From Zhihengliuella sp. (GTDB taxonomy: Bacteria; Actinomycetota; Actinomycetes; Actinomycetales; Micrococcaceae): 56,848 bases of DNA. The notes under the pieces were generated by a model that saw nothing but the letters and a program-made list of their open reading frames with translations, was not told where the DNA came from and did no database searches. A program made the translations under genes and the position numbers. Of this stretch, positions 7,415 through 14,711 are shown in pieces (position 1 is the stretch's first letter; the number at the start of each line of letters is the position of its first letter). The stretch lies in the NCBI RefSeq assembly GCF_031178195.1, contig NZ_JAPSJL010000013.1, positions 1 to 56,848 of the forward strand, given 5' to 3'.

Positions 7415-8887
7415 CTAGAAGCGCTGCTGCGCCTGCGGGTTGAGCTCCTTCAGGTTCTTCTTCGCCTTGCCGTCGATCGACGGGTCCAGCTTGAACGTGT
7501 CGAAGCCGAGTGCCAGGTCGTTCGAGTACACGTAGCCGTTGTAGTAGTACGACGACCAGGTGCCTCCGTCGCTCAGGCCCTCGCCGCGGTCGAACCACGC
7601 GACCTCCTTCGGGTTCTTCGAGTCCGTGAAATCGAAGACCGAGGTGCCGCCCTGGTACCAGGACTGCACCATGAGGTCGCGGCCCTTGACCGAGATCAGC
7701 GAGCCGTTGTGGGCCACGCAGTTCTCGTTCTCGGTGTTCATCCGCGGGATCTTGTAGTAGGAGCCGAACTCCATCTCGCCACCGGCGATGTCGTAGATCG
7801 CGTTGGCGCCGAGCTCGGGGCCGAACTCCTCGGTGCAGGTGGCCCAGCCGCCGCCGCCGAGCTCGTCGGTGAAGACCACCTTGCTGGCGTCGTTGTTGAA
7901 GGTCGCCGAGTGCCAGAAGGCGAAGTTCTCGGTGTCGCGCACGCGGTCGATCACCTTGGGGTTCTCGCGGTCGGAGATGTCCATCAGGATGCCGTCGCCC
8001 ATACAGGCGCCGGCGGCGAGGTCCTTCTCCACGTAGGTGGTGATGTCGTGGCAGCCGGACGTGGCGCTCGCGTTGCCGCGGTCGTCGCCCTCGTAGCCGC
8101 CGTCGGGGAAGAGCGACGGCTCGGAGACGACGGCGGCCGAGGCCGGGTCGGCCGTCGGGATCTTGACCACCGAGATCAGGTCGTGCGGCGGTTGGCAGTT
8201 GGCCAGGGCCTCATTGGGGGAGTACGACGAGACGTAGACGTAGAGATCCTTGCCGTTCTTCGTCGGCGCCATGGAGTTCGTGTGGGAGCCGCACTTGGTC
8301 TCGACGGCCTTGACGTACTTCGGGGCGGCCGGGTCGCTGATGTCGAAGACGCGGATGCCCTCCCAGTAGTTCTGGGTGTCCGAGGTCCGCTCGCTGCCGC
8401 AGGACGAGTCCGCCATGCGGGCGTCCACCGAAGTGACGAGCAGGTCGCCGTAGACCGAGACATCGTTCTGGGCGCCGGGGCAGTAGACCTCGACGACGGT
8501 GCGGGGCTGGGCCGGATCGGACAGGTCGTAGACCGTGAAGCCGTCGTAGTTGCCGGCGTAGGCGTAGTCGCCCTGGAACGCGATGTCCGAGCCCGTGCCC
8601 TGGAGCGCGCCCTTGCGCGGGACGTTGCTGAGGTGCTCCATGTTGTGGCTGGCCACGTCGCCGGGGGCCACATCGGGAGCGGAGGTCGCGGCGGTGACGT
8701 CCGGGGCGGAGAGCTGCTCGGCGAAGGCATCCTCCGCGAACGCGTTGTCGGGGACGAGTGCATCGTCGTCAGCGGGCACGGCCGAGGCGGGGGCGGCGGC
8801 GAAGAGGGCCGAGCCGGCGAGCAGCACGGCCGCGGCCGCTCCGATCGCCGATCGGCCCCTCGGGCGGTTCTGTTGGGATAGACGCAT
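7415..8887 (-). CDS. Secreted LVIVD-repeat beta-propeller protein
   Basis: A 490-aa exported protein. Residues 1-36 are a Sec signal peptide ending APASA, with no lipobox. The rest repeats the LVIVD pattern, for example GFTVYDLSDPAQP, GIRVFDISDPAAP, GILMDISDRENP and GTSVFDFTDSKNP, which predicts a beta-propeller outside the cell. Several paired cysteines (GCHDITT, AGACMGDG, CTEEFG) fit an exported fold. The start is supported by the very strong AGGAGGTGAAG. The family function is not established. The gene is divergent from a DUF305 lipoprotein gene 117 bp away, so the two may be co-regulated and work together at the cell surface (inference). I see no enzyme motif. Confidence 0.85.
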   Translation of the reverse strand: MRLSQQNRPRGRSAIGAAAAVLLAGSALFAAAPASAVPADDDALVPDNAFAEDAFAEQLSAPDVTAATSAPDVAPGDVASHNMEHLSNVPRKGALQGTGSDIAFQGDYAYAGNYDGFTVYDLSDPAQPRTVVEVYCPGAQNDVSVYGDLLVTSVDARMADSSCGSERTSDTQNYWEGIRVFDISDPAAPKYVKAVETKCGSHTNSMAPTKNGKDLYVYVSSYSPNEALANCQPPHDLISVVKIPTADPASAAVVSEPSLFPDGGYEGDDRGNASATSGCHDITTYVEKDLAAGACMGDGILMDISDRENPKVIDRVRDTENFAFWHSATFNNDASKVVFTDELGGGGWATCTEEFGPELGANAIYDIAGGEMEFGSYYKIPRMNTENENCVAHNGSLISVKGRDLMVQSWYQGGTSVFDFTDSKNPKEVAWFDRGEGLSDGGTWSSYYYNGYVYSNDLALGFDTFKLDPSIDGKAKKNLKELNPQAQQRF

Positions 8888-9004
8888 CGTGCGTCTTCAC
8901 CTCCTAGGTCGGGTGTCTGTAGTCTGTCGGGTGAACGGCCATTCGTCCAGAACTTTTCGGAACAGTTCGTTCGGTCATGACCGCCCGCACGAGAGGACCC
9001 AGAC

Positions 9005-9760
9005 GTGGATCGCGCTACCCCTAGTCATCGTTCAATCTTCAAGCAAAGCGAGAGTCCGCGCCGCCGTCGCCTCGTCGCTGGCGGCGCGGCCTGCCTTCTG
9101 ACACTCGCGCTCGTTTCCTGCTCGGCGAGCGCGGCCGTGACCACCGGCAAGGGTCCCAAGAAGTCGGAGGCTCCGGCCTCCTCGCCCGCGGTGGTCATGC
9201 CCGGTGCGCCGGGGGAGGAGGGGGAGACGGGCTCGCCGGAGGACCTCCCCGAGGATGCCGGGTCCGACCAGTGGAATGAGGCCGACGCCCACTTCATGGC
9301 GATGATGATCCCGCACCACGCCCAGGCCGTGGAGATGACCGCGCTGGTCCCCGACCGGGCGCAGTCCGAGCAGCTCAAGAGCCTCGCGTCCCGCATGCAC
9401 CTGGAGCAGGGCGCGGAGATCGACTACATGGCGGAGTGGCTCACGGCCCGCGGGCTGGAGGTCCCGCCGGAGGCCGGCGGCACGGACTCCGGCCACCACG
9501 GCCACCACGACGGCGCGCCCATGGAGGGCACGCTGACCGAGGAGGAGATGGCCGCGCTCGCGGCGGCGGAGGGGACCGCGTTCGACCGGCTGTTCCTCGA
9601 GGGGATGATCAAGCACCATCGCGGCGCGCTGACTATGTGCCACGAGGTCCAGGTCGAGGGGATCGACCTGACCACGCAGGAACTGGCAGCCCACATCGCT
9701 TCCGGCCAGTCGGCCGAGATCGCACGCATGCAGGATCTGCTCGCCGCGCTCCCGGAGTGA
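9005..9760 (+). CDS. DUF305 domain lipoprotein
   Basis: A 251-aa surface lipoprotein of the DUF305 ferritin-like four-helix-bundle family. The signal has a basic N-region (SPRRRR), a hydrophobic stretch and the lipobox LVSC with Cys39. After an acidic linker come two matching helix pairs, each with a paired-histidine motif: MMIPHHAQAVEMT near residue 101 and MIKHHRGALTMC near residue 201. The histidines suggest metal binding, as proposed for other members, but no reaction is known. The GTG start at 9005 has GAGAGGA 7 nt upstream. It is divergent from the LVIVD protein gene. Confidence 0.85.
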   Translation: MDRATPSHRSIFKQSESPRRRRLVAGGAACLLTLALVSCSASAAVTTGKGPKKSEAPASSPAVVMPGAPGEEGETGSPEDLPEDAGSDQWNEADAHFMAMMIPHHAQAVEMTALVPDRAQSEQLKSLASRMHLEQGAEIDYMAEWLTARGLEVPPEAGGTDSGHHGHHDGAPMEGTLTEEEMAALAAAEGTAFDRLFLEGMIKHHRGALTMCHEVQVEGIDLTTQELAAHIASGQSAEIARMQDLLAALPE

Positions 9761-9926
9761 CCAGCGTCGCGACCCGTCACCCGGGTGGGCCAGGCGGGCC
9801 CGCGGCGTTGAGCTCCTCGTAGATCCCGCAGGCCCCAGGCCGCGGGCCGCTCGGCGAGCGCGGCGACCAGTTCGGCCGGAGGCTCCGCGCTCGCCGACCC
9901 GGCGTAGGCGCCGGTGGGAGGCCGGG

Positions 9927-11111
9927 TCAGCGTTCGCTGACGGGCTCCGGGCTGTGCAGCTCCGGATGTGACCGTCCGGACCACACCTTGATGATCGCCC
10001 AGCTCGCGGCCGTCAGCGGCACGGCGAGGATCGCGCCGATCAGGCCGCTCACCACGGTGCCCATCGTCAGGGCGAGCAGGATGACGAGCGGGTGCAGGCT
10101 CAGCGTGTGGGCCATGACGATCGGCTGCAGGAAGTTGCCCTCGAGCTGGTTGACCAGGATGACCACGCCCAGCACGATCAGGGCGACGACCCACCCGTTG
10201 GCCACGAGTGCCACGAGGGTGGCCAGCACGCCGGCGACCGTCGCACCGACCATCGGGATGAACGAGGCCAGGAACACGATGACGGCCAGCGGCAGCGCCA
10301 GCGGGACGCCCAGGAGCAGCAGGGCGAGGCCGATGCCGACGGCGTCGACGGCGGCGATGATCGCCGTCCCGCGGATGTAGCCCCCGAAGGTGTCCAGCGC
10401 CTCGTCGCCGGAGGCCCGCCACTTGGGCAGGTGCGCGTCCGGCATCCAGGACAGGAAGAAGCCCCAGATCTTGTCCCCGTCCTTCAGGAAGAAGAACAGG
10501 ATGACCAGGAGCAGGACAGTGCCGGTGAGGAAGGAGCCCGCCGCCGTGATCCCGCTCAGGGCGCCGGCGCCGAACTGACTGCTCGTCAGCCAGTCTGCGA
10601 CGGTGTTCACCGAGTCGTTCAGCGCGGTGTTGAACTGGTCCTGGCTGACATCGAACGGCAGATTCCGGGAGATGTCCTGGACGGTGGACTGCAGCTGCGT
10701 GAAGCCCTGCACCGCCTGATCGACGAGCCGCGGCCACTCGCTCATCACCGAGACCACCAGGCCCCAGCCGAGGCCGCCGAGCACCACGATCGAGCCGAGG
10801 AAGACGGTCCACGCGGCGAGCAGCGGGCTCATGACCCTGCGCAGCCGCGCCACCAGCGGCCACAGGGCGCACGCCAGGATGAGGGCGATCAGCAGGGGCA
10901 GCACCGCCAGACTGACGATCCGCGAGCCCCACACGATGACCGCGATGATCGCCAGCACCAGCAGGACCTGGGCGGAACGCGTCGCCGCCGAGCCGAGGAA
11001 GTCGCCCCACATGCGGGCGACGCGATCCGAGTGGGTCCGCGCGGCCGGGCGGGACACCGGCGGCCTGCTCGTTGCCTCCAGACGACGACGGCGGAAGAGT
11101 CCCATGGGCAT
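9927..11111 (-). CDS. AI-2E family membrane transporter
   Basis: A 394-aa integral membrane protein of the AI-2E (TqsA/PerM/YdiK) family. About eight hydrophobic segments are visible, with the long soluble region between the third and fourth and the conserved FFFLKDGDKIWGFFLSWMP motif. The C-terminal AHTLSLHPLVILLALTMG is also typical. Members export small molecules or act as Na+/H+ antiporters, and the substrate cannot be inferred here. The start ATG has AAGGAG 5 nt upstream; a second ATG two codons later is possible. The N-terminus is arginine-rich. It is monocistronic between a terminator and a non-coding gap. Confidence 0.85.
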   Translation of the reverse strand: MPMGLFRRRRLEATSRPPVSRPAARTHSDRVARMWGDFLGSAATRSAQVLLVLAIIAVIVWGSRIVSLAVLPLLIALILACALWPLVARLRRVMSPLLAAWTVFLGSIVVLGGLGWGLVVSVMSEWPRLVDQAVQGFTQLQSTVQDISRNLPFDVSQDQFNTALNDSVNTVADWLTSSQFGAGALSGITAAGSFLTGTVLLLVILFFFLKDGDKIWGFFLSWMPDAHLPKWRASGDEALDTFGGYIRGTAIIAAVDAVGIGLALLLLGVPLALPLAVIVFLASFIPMVGATVAGVLATLVALVANGWVVALIVLGVVILVNQLEGNFLQPIVMAHTLSLHPLVILLALTMGTVVSGLIGAILAVPLTAASWAIIKVWSGRSHPELHSPEPVSER

Positions 11112-11235
11112 GACGCTCCTTCGTGGGGTGGCGCATTCTCGGTCCCCTCCGTTCGGGGAGGACCTGCGGATGGACGAAACTGTGTTCAGGCTACAGCGGC
11201 GGGAGCCCGGAAGCCGGTAGGCCCCGGGCCGAGCG

Positions 11236-11268
11236 GCCGTCCCGGCGGAGTGCGCCCGCCGGGACGGC
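11236..11268 (-). terminator. Terminator of the aldo/keto reductase gene
   Basis: Perfect 13-bp stem with a 7-nt loop immediately after the minus-strand stop codon at 11277. Confidence 0.75.
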
Positions 11269-11276
11269 CCGTCGGC

Positions 11277-12362
11277 TCAGGCCTCGGCCTGGCCGCGCCA
11301 GAGGTCGACGCCGGTCTCCCCGGACGTGATCCGGTCGATCAGGTGCAGCTCTTCGTCGGAGAACGGGGACGCGTCGAGGGCGCCGAGATTCTCGTCGAGC
11401 TGCGCCGTCGACGACGCGCCGATCAGGACCGAGGTCGCCCCGCCGTCGCGTAGCAGCCACGCGAGCGCCATCTGCGCGAGCGTCTGGCCGCGCTCCTCGG
11501 CGACCCGGGCGAGGTTGCGGACGATCGAGAGGTTCTCCGGCGTCAGTCCGCGCAGGGAGGTGCGGCCGCCGCTCGGGGTCGCGTTCTCGTCCGTGAGGTA
11601 CTTGCTGGTCAGGAGGCCCTGGGCCAGCGGGGTGAACGCGATGGAGCCCATGCCCTCCCGCTCCAGGGTCTCGAGCAGGCCGTCCTCGACCCAGCGGTTC
11701 AGCAGCGAGTAGGAGGGCTGGTGGATGACGAGCGGCGTGCCGAGGTCGCGGGCGACCCGCGACGCCTCGGCGGTGCGCTCGGCGGAGTAGGAGGAGATGC
11801 CGACGTAGAGGGCCTTGCCCTGGCGCACCAGCGTGTCGAGGGCCCCGATGGTCTCCTCGATCGGGATCTCGGGGGAGGGGCGGTGGGAGTAGAAGATGTC
11901 GACGTACTCGAGGTTCATGCGTTTCAGCGAGGCCTCGGCCGAGGCGAGGAGGTACTTGCGGGAGCCGCGGCTTCCGTACGGGCCGGGCCACATGTCCCAG
12001 CCGGCCTTCGAGGAGACGACGAGCTCGTCGCGGTACGGCGCGAAGTCCTTGGCCACCATGCGGCCGAAGTTCTCCTCCGCGCTGCCGAAGGGCGGACCGT
12101 AGTTGTTCGCCAGGTCGAAGTGGATGATGCCGTGGTCGAACGCATGCCGGAGGATCTCGCGCTGGAGATCGAAGGGGCGGTTGTCGCCGAAGTTCCACCA
12201 GAGGCCCAGGCTCAACGGCGGGAGCATCAGGCCGGAGCGCCCGACGGCGCGGTACCCGATCGCGTCGTAGCGGTCCTCGGCGGCGACGTAGGGGCGGTGC
12301 GTCTCGACGACGCGGTCACAACGGAACTCTTCCACGGGGAACTCCTCGAAGTATGGGGTCAC
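11277..12362 (-). CDS. Aldo/keto reductase, YghZ (glyceraldehyde-3-phosphate reductase) type
   Basis: A 361-aa NADPH-dependent reductase of the AKR14/YghZ group. It detoxifies small aldehydes such as L-glyceraldehyde 3-phosphate or methylglyoxal in relatives. The catalytic tetrad is visible as Asp83, Tyr88, Lys119 and His160 (HFDLANNYG, VSSKAGWDMWPGPYG, FYSHRPSP), and the N-terminal LGLWWNFGDN is diagnostic of YghZ. The frame is open about 60 codons further upstream, but that part is Arg/Pro-rich and runs through the structured element at 12475-12580, so the GTG at 12362 is preferred. The start has no good free Shine-Dalgarno. A GC hairpin ends 7 nt before it, and the intergenic element lies about 110 nt upstream, so the leader may be regulatory. 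Confidence 0.88.
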   Translation of the reverse strand: MTPYFEEFPVEEFRCDRVVETHRPYVAAEDRYDAIGYRAVGRSGLMLPPLSLGLWWNFGDNRPFDLQREILRHAFDHGIIHFDLANNYGPPFGSAEENFGRMVAKDFAPYRDELVVSSKAGWDMWPGPYGSRGSRKYLLASAEASLKRMNLEYVDIFYSHRPSPEIPIEETIGALDTLVRQGKALYVGISSYSAERTAEASRVARDLGTPLVIHQPSYSLLNRWVEDGLLETLEREGMGSIAFTPLAQGLLTSKYLTDENATPSGGRTSLRGLTPENLSIVRNLARVAEERGQTLAQMALAWLLRDGGATSVLIGASSTAQLDENLGALDASPFSDEELHLIDRITSGETGVDLWRGQAEA

Positions 12363-12369
12363 TGTGTGT

Positions 12370-12389
12370 CGTCCGCCCTGGGGCGGACG
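12370..12389 (-). promoter_or_regulatory. Hairpin directly before the aldo/keto reductase start
   Basis: An 8-bp perfect stem (12370-12377 with 12382-12389) with a 4-nt loop. In the mRNA its 3' arm ends 7 nt before the GTG, where the ribosome binding site should be, so it would hide the only G-rich candidate. Control of translation is an inference. Confidence 0.35.
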
Positions 12390-12474
12390 TCGGCGGGGCC
12401 GCCGGGAGCGGGCCCGCGGGCCGGTGCTGTCGCAACCGGCCCCTGGGCGCATTCTGCCACCGGACATGAGAGAA

Positions 12475-12580
12475 GCACCGGCCGGATGCGGACAAGGAGG
12501 CGATAAAACCGCATTCGACCGGTGCTTCGTGATCACTCGCACCTTGAGAAGGTGGAACCAGCCTAGGATGCGTTTCTTGG
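12475..12580 (-). ncRNA. Structured intergenic element A (candidate small RNA or leader)
   Basis: This element is homologous to the one at 13152-13247. On the minus strand it reads, in order: CCAAG, CGC-n-TCCTA, a -10-like TAGGCT (12565-12560), a small hairpin CACCTT-CTC-AAGGTG, the conserved GCGAGTGAT, and a long hairpin closed by GCACCGG/CCGGTGC followed by TTCTCTC. Taken together this looks like a promoter, a short transcript of about 85 nt and an intrinsic terminator. It lies between two terminators on the right and the aldo/keto reductase gene on the left. I do not recognise a known RNA family. A duplicated protein-binding region is the main alternative. Confidence 0.4.
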
Positions 12581-12690
12581 AACGGGCTGAACATCAGGTC
12601 GGAGTGCCCTGTGGCCTCGGGACTGCCGCCGGCGCCTCGCTGCCGGCCGGCGACACGCCGGAGAAGCAGCGCAGAAACAGCGCAGAAAGG

Positions 12691-12720
12691 GACGGGCCGG
12701 CCCCGGTGGGCCGGCCCGTC
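12691..12720 (-). terminator. Second hairpin after the 60-aa protein gene
   Basis: Perfect 12-bp stem (12691-12702 with 12709-12720), 6-nt loop. It separates the small-protein gene from element A. The rest of the gene-free stretch 12363-12774 holds element A, the hairpin at 12370-12389 and the terminator at 12734-12771. Confidence 0.6.
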
Positions 12721-12733
12721 CGCCGTCGCACGC

Positions 12734-12771
12734 GCCGGGGCTCGAGCGGCTTTCGCCGACCGAGCCCCGGC
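12734..12771 (-). terminator. Terminator of the 60-aa protein gene
   Basis: An 11-bp stem (12734-12744 with 12761-12771) with additional inner pairing, starting 3 bp after the stop codon of the small-protein gene. Confidence 0.65.
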
Positions 12772-12774
12772 GGA

Positions 12775-12957
12775 TCAGTAGTTGGAGGGTGGATCGGAGC
12801 CCGGGAACGACTCGTCGGACCACTCCTCGACGAGCTGCTCGTCGTGCTGGTGCTTCAGCTCCTCGTCGGGGACCTGCACCGGATCGTCCTCGGACTTCGC
12901 GTTCACGTCGTTCCGATCGAGGTCCTGTGGGTTCGTACCGGGTGCACTGTTGCTCAC
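12775..12957 (-). CDS. Small acidic protein of 60 aa with a DESFPGSDPPS C-terminal motif
   Basis: A short, very hydrophilic and acidic protein without cysteine or membrane segment. Its C-terminal end EEWSDESFPGSDPPSNY contains the DSFPASDPPS-like motif that recurs at the ends of many small bacterial proteins of unknown function. The GTG start at 12957 is supported by GAGAGGAG 6 nt upstream. The open frame continues upstream through the structured element B, but that part is Arg/Pro-rich and has no start signal. A terminator follows directly. Function unknown; the composition suggests a disordered protein. Confidence 0.7.
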   Translation of the reverse strand: MSNSAPGTNPQDLDRNDVNAKSEDDPVQVPDEELKHQHDEQLVEEWSDESFPGSDPPSNY

Positions 12958-13151
12958 GGGTGTCTCCTCTCCATTGGTGACTCCAGTCTGCGTCCAGATG
13001 CGCCGCTTGGCCAGAGGACCGGCCGCCGATGGCACTGCTTTGAGCAACCTCCCAGTGACCGTCCAGCTCCGGGCGGCCGTCGGGCGCAGGGGCGCGCTCC
13101 GGGGGCTCGGACGGGCCCCGCAGCGTGGATGCTCACCCGTTAAACGCAGAG

Positions 13152-13247
13152 GCACCGGTCGGCGGTTGGGGGAAACCGTTGGTCCGACCGGTGCTCTCAT
13201 CACTCGCACCTTCATGAGGTGATTCCACTGTAGGAAGCGGACCTTGG
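13152..13247 (-). ncRNA. Structured intergenic element B (candidate small RNA or leader)
   Basis: Homologue of element A (12475-12580) in the same orientation. On the minus strand: CCAAG, CGC-n-TCCTA, -10-like TACAGT (13232-13227), hairpin CACCT-CATGA-AGGTG, the conserved GCGAGTGAT, and a two-tier hairpin with 11-bp arms (13152-13162 and 13183-13193) and an inner CGGTT/AACCG stem, followed by CTCTGCGTTT. It could be a free small RNA of about 80 nt or the 5' leader of the 60-aa protein gene 195 nt away. The rest of the gene-free stretch 12958-13284 shows nothing else I can name. Confidence 0.4.
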
Positions 13248-13284
13248 GCCGTCCTGTGAAGCGAGTGTCAGCGCGGTGGGAATC

Positions 13285-14559
13285 TCAGACGGCGAACGCC
13301 GAGCGCCCGGTGATTGAGCGGCCGATGATCAGCGCCTGGACTGTCTCGGTGCCCTCGTATGTGTGGATCGCCTCGATGTCCGCGAGGTGTCGCGCCACCC
13401 GGTGCTCCAGCAGGATGCCGTTCCCGCCCAGGAGGTCGCGGGCGTTCGCGGCGATCGCGCGGGCCGTCCGGGTGCAGGTGTACTTGGCCAGCGATGCCTG
13501 CTCGGGCGTCAGGGAGCCGGCGTCCGCGCGGGCCGTCATGTGCCGCACCATCAGCTGCAGGGTCACCAGCTCGGACTGCATCCGGGCCAGCCGCTCCTGG
13601 ACGATCTGGCTGGCCGCCAGCGGCCGGCCGAACTGCACCCGCTGCTGCGCGTACTGGACCGCCGTCTCGTAGCAGGCCGTGGCGTGCCCGACGGCGGACC
13701 AGGCCACGCCGAGGCGCGTCGCGAAGAGCACCCGGGCCGTGTCCTTGAAGCTGCCCGCCCCGGGGAGGACGTGCGTGTCCGGGACGAACACGTCCTCCAT
13801 GCGGACGTGCGCCTGCCAGATGGCGCGCAGACTGAGCTTGTTCTCGATCGTCGTCGCGGTGTAGCCCTCCCACTGCTGCTCCACGAGGAAGCCGCGCACC
13901 GCGCCGTCGTCCTCGGTCCGCGCCCAGACCACCGTGACGCCGCCCTCGGGGGTGTCCGCGAGCGAGGCGTTGCCGATCCACTTCTTCTCCCCGCTGAGCC
14001 GGTAGCCGCCCTCGACCCGCGTGGCCCGGGTCTCGAGGGACACCGAGTCGGAGCCGTGCGCGGGCTCCGTCAGGGCGAAGGCGCCCCACACCTCGGCGCG
14101 GGCGAGCCGCGGCACCCAGTGCGCGATCTGCTCCGCCGAGCCGCAGTACGCCACCGAGCGGAGCGCGAGGCCGCCCTGCACGCCGCAGATGGTGCCCACC
14201 GAGCCGTCGGCGCGGGAGAGCTCCATGTTCACCAGGCCCGCCGCGAGCGTGCTCATCGGTGCGAATCCCTCGACCTCGACGCCGTCGCGCAGCAGGTCGA
14301 GCGCACCCAGGCGGCGCCCCAGGTGCAGCGGGTAGTCGGCGCGGTTCCAGTAGTCGTCGATCACCGGGCGGACGTCGTTCAGGCCGAAGTCCCGGGCGCG
14401 GGACCAGTACGCGCGGTCGGCATCCGGCACGTCGGCGAAGACGCCGGCCGGGTCGACCTCCACGTCGCCCCAGACCTCGTACGACGGCGCCTCCACGCCG
14501 TGCGGGAAGGAGTCAGCCTCCGGGGCGGGCGACGGGGCGGAGTGGGTCTCGGGGTTCAT
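13285..14559 (-). CDS. Acyl-CoA dehydrogenase, glutaryl-CoA dehydrogenase-like
   Basis: A 424-aa FAD flavoprotein that forms the alpha-beta double bond of an acyl-CoA and passes electrons to ETF. The middle domain has WGAFALTEPAHGSDS (FAD/substrate binding). The C-terminal helical domain has RVQFGRPLAASQIVQERLA and ends with the catalytic base Glu402 in TYEGTETV, where this subfamily carries it. The sequence resembles the glutaryl-CoA/short-chain branch, but the substrate is not certain. The ATG at 14559 follows GAGGGAG at normal spacing. The promoter 50-95 nt upstream has its -35 and spacer inside a palindrome, next to the tetR gene, so control by that TetR protein is likely. Confidence 0.88.
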   Translation of the reverse strand: MNPETHSAPSPAPEADSFPHGVEAPSYEVWGDVEVDPAGVFADVPDADRAYWSRARDFGLNDVRPVIDDYWNRADYPLHLGRRLGALDLLRDGVEVEGFAPMSTLAAGLVNMELSRADGSVGTICGVQGGLALRSVAYCGSAEQIAHWVPRLARAEVWGAFALTEPAHGSDSVSLETRATRVEGGYRLSGEKKWIGNASLADTPEGGVTVVWARTEDDGAVRGFLVEQQWEGYTATTIENKLSLRAIWQAHVRMEDVFVPDTHVLPGAGSFKDTARVLFATRLGVAWSAVGHATACYETAVQYAQQRVQFGRPLAASQIVQERLARMQSELVTLQLMVRHMTARADAGSLTPEQASLAKYTCTRTARAIAANARDLLGGNGILLEHRVARHLADIEAIHTYEGTETVQALIIGRSITGRSAFAV

Positions 14560-14608
14560 GGGTGCTCCCTCTGCGGAGGCCGCGCGCGGCGGCGGACGTG
14601 GTGAGACC

Positions 14609-14653
14609 ACTATCGATGAAACTCAGTTCCAGGTCAAGGAACTGAGTTTCATC
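14609..14653 (-). promoter_or_regulatory. Acyl-CoA dehydrogenase promoter with a 16+16 bp operator palindrome
   Basis: On the minus strand TTGACC (14637-14632), a 17-bp spacer and GATAGT (14614-14609) form a near-ideal promoter. Exact 16-nt inverted repeats (14615-14630 and 14638-14653) fill the spacer and the region just upstream of the -35. Each arm is itself a near-palindrome around GGAACTGAGTTTC, so two TetR dimers could bind. It lies between the acyl-CoA dehydrogenase start and the tetR stop. Confidence 0.7.
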
Positions 14654-14711
14654 CCGTTTCGCCGAGCCGGGTCGCTCGTGTCGAGCCGGGGTTCCTGCGG
14701 GTCGGGGGCCA

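Noticed and set aside
12363-12542. N-terminal extension of the aldo/keto reductase through element A
   Set aside because: The extra residues are Arg/Pro-rich, have no start signal and do not occur in YghZ proteins.
12541-12580. T-box-like AGGTGGAACC in element A on the plus strand
   Set aside because: The bases are not conserved in element B (AGGTGATTCC), no specifier hairpin is seen and no tRNA-synthetase or amino-acid gene follows.
12958-13215. N-terminal extension of the 60-aa protein through element B
   Set aside because: No Shine-Dalgarno at the upstream ATG, basic low-complexity composition, and a strong ribosome binding site exists at the downstream GTG.
12475-13247. A mobile element bounded by elements A and B
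   Set aside because: The elements are direct, not inverted, no transposase lies between them and no target-site duplication is visible.
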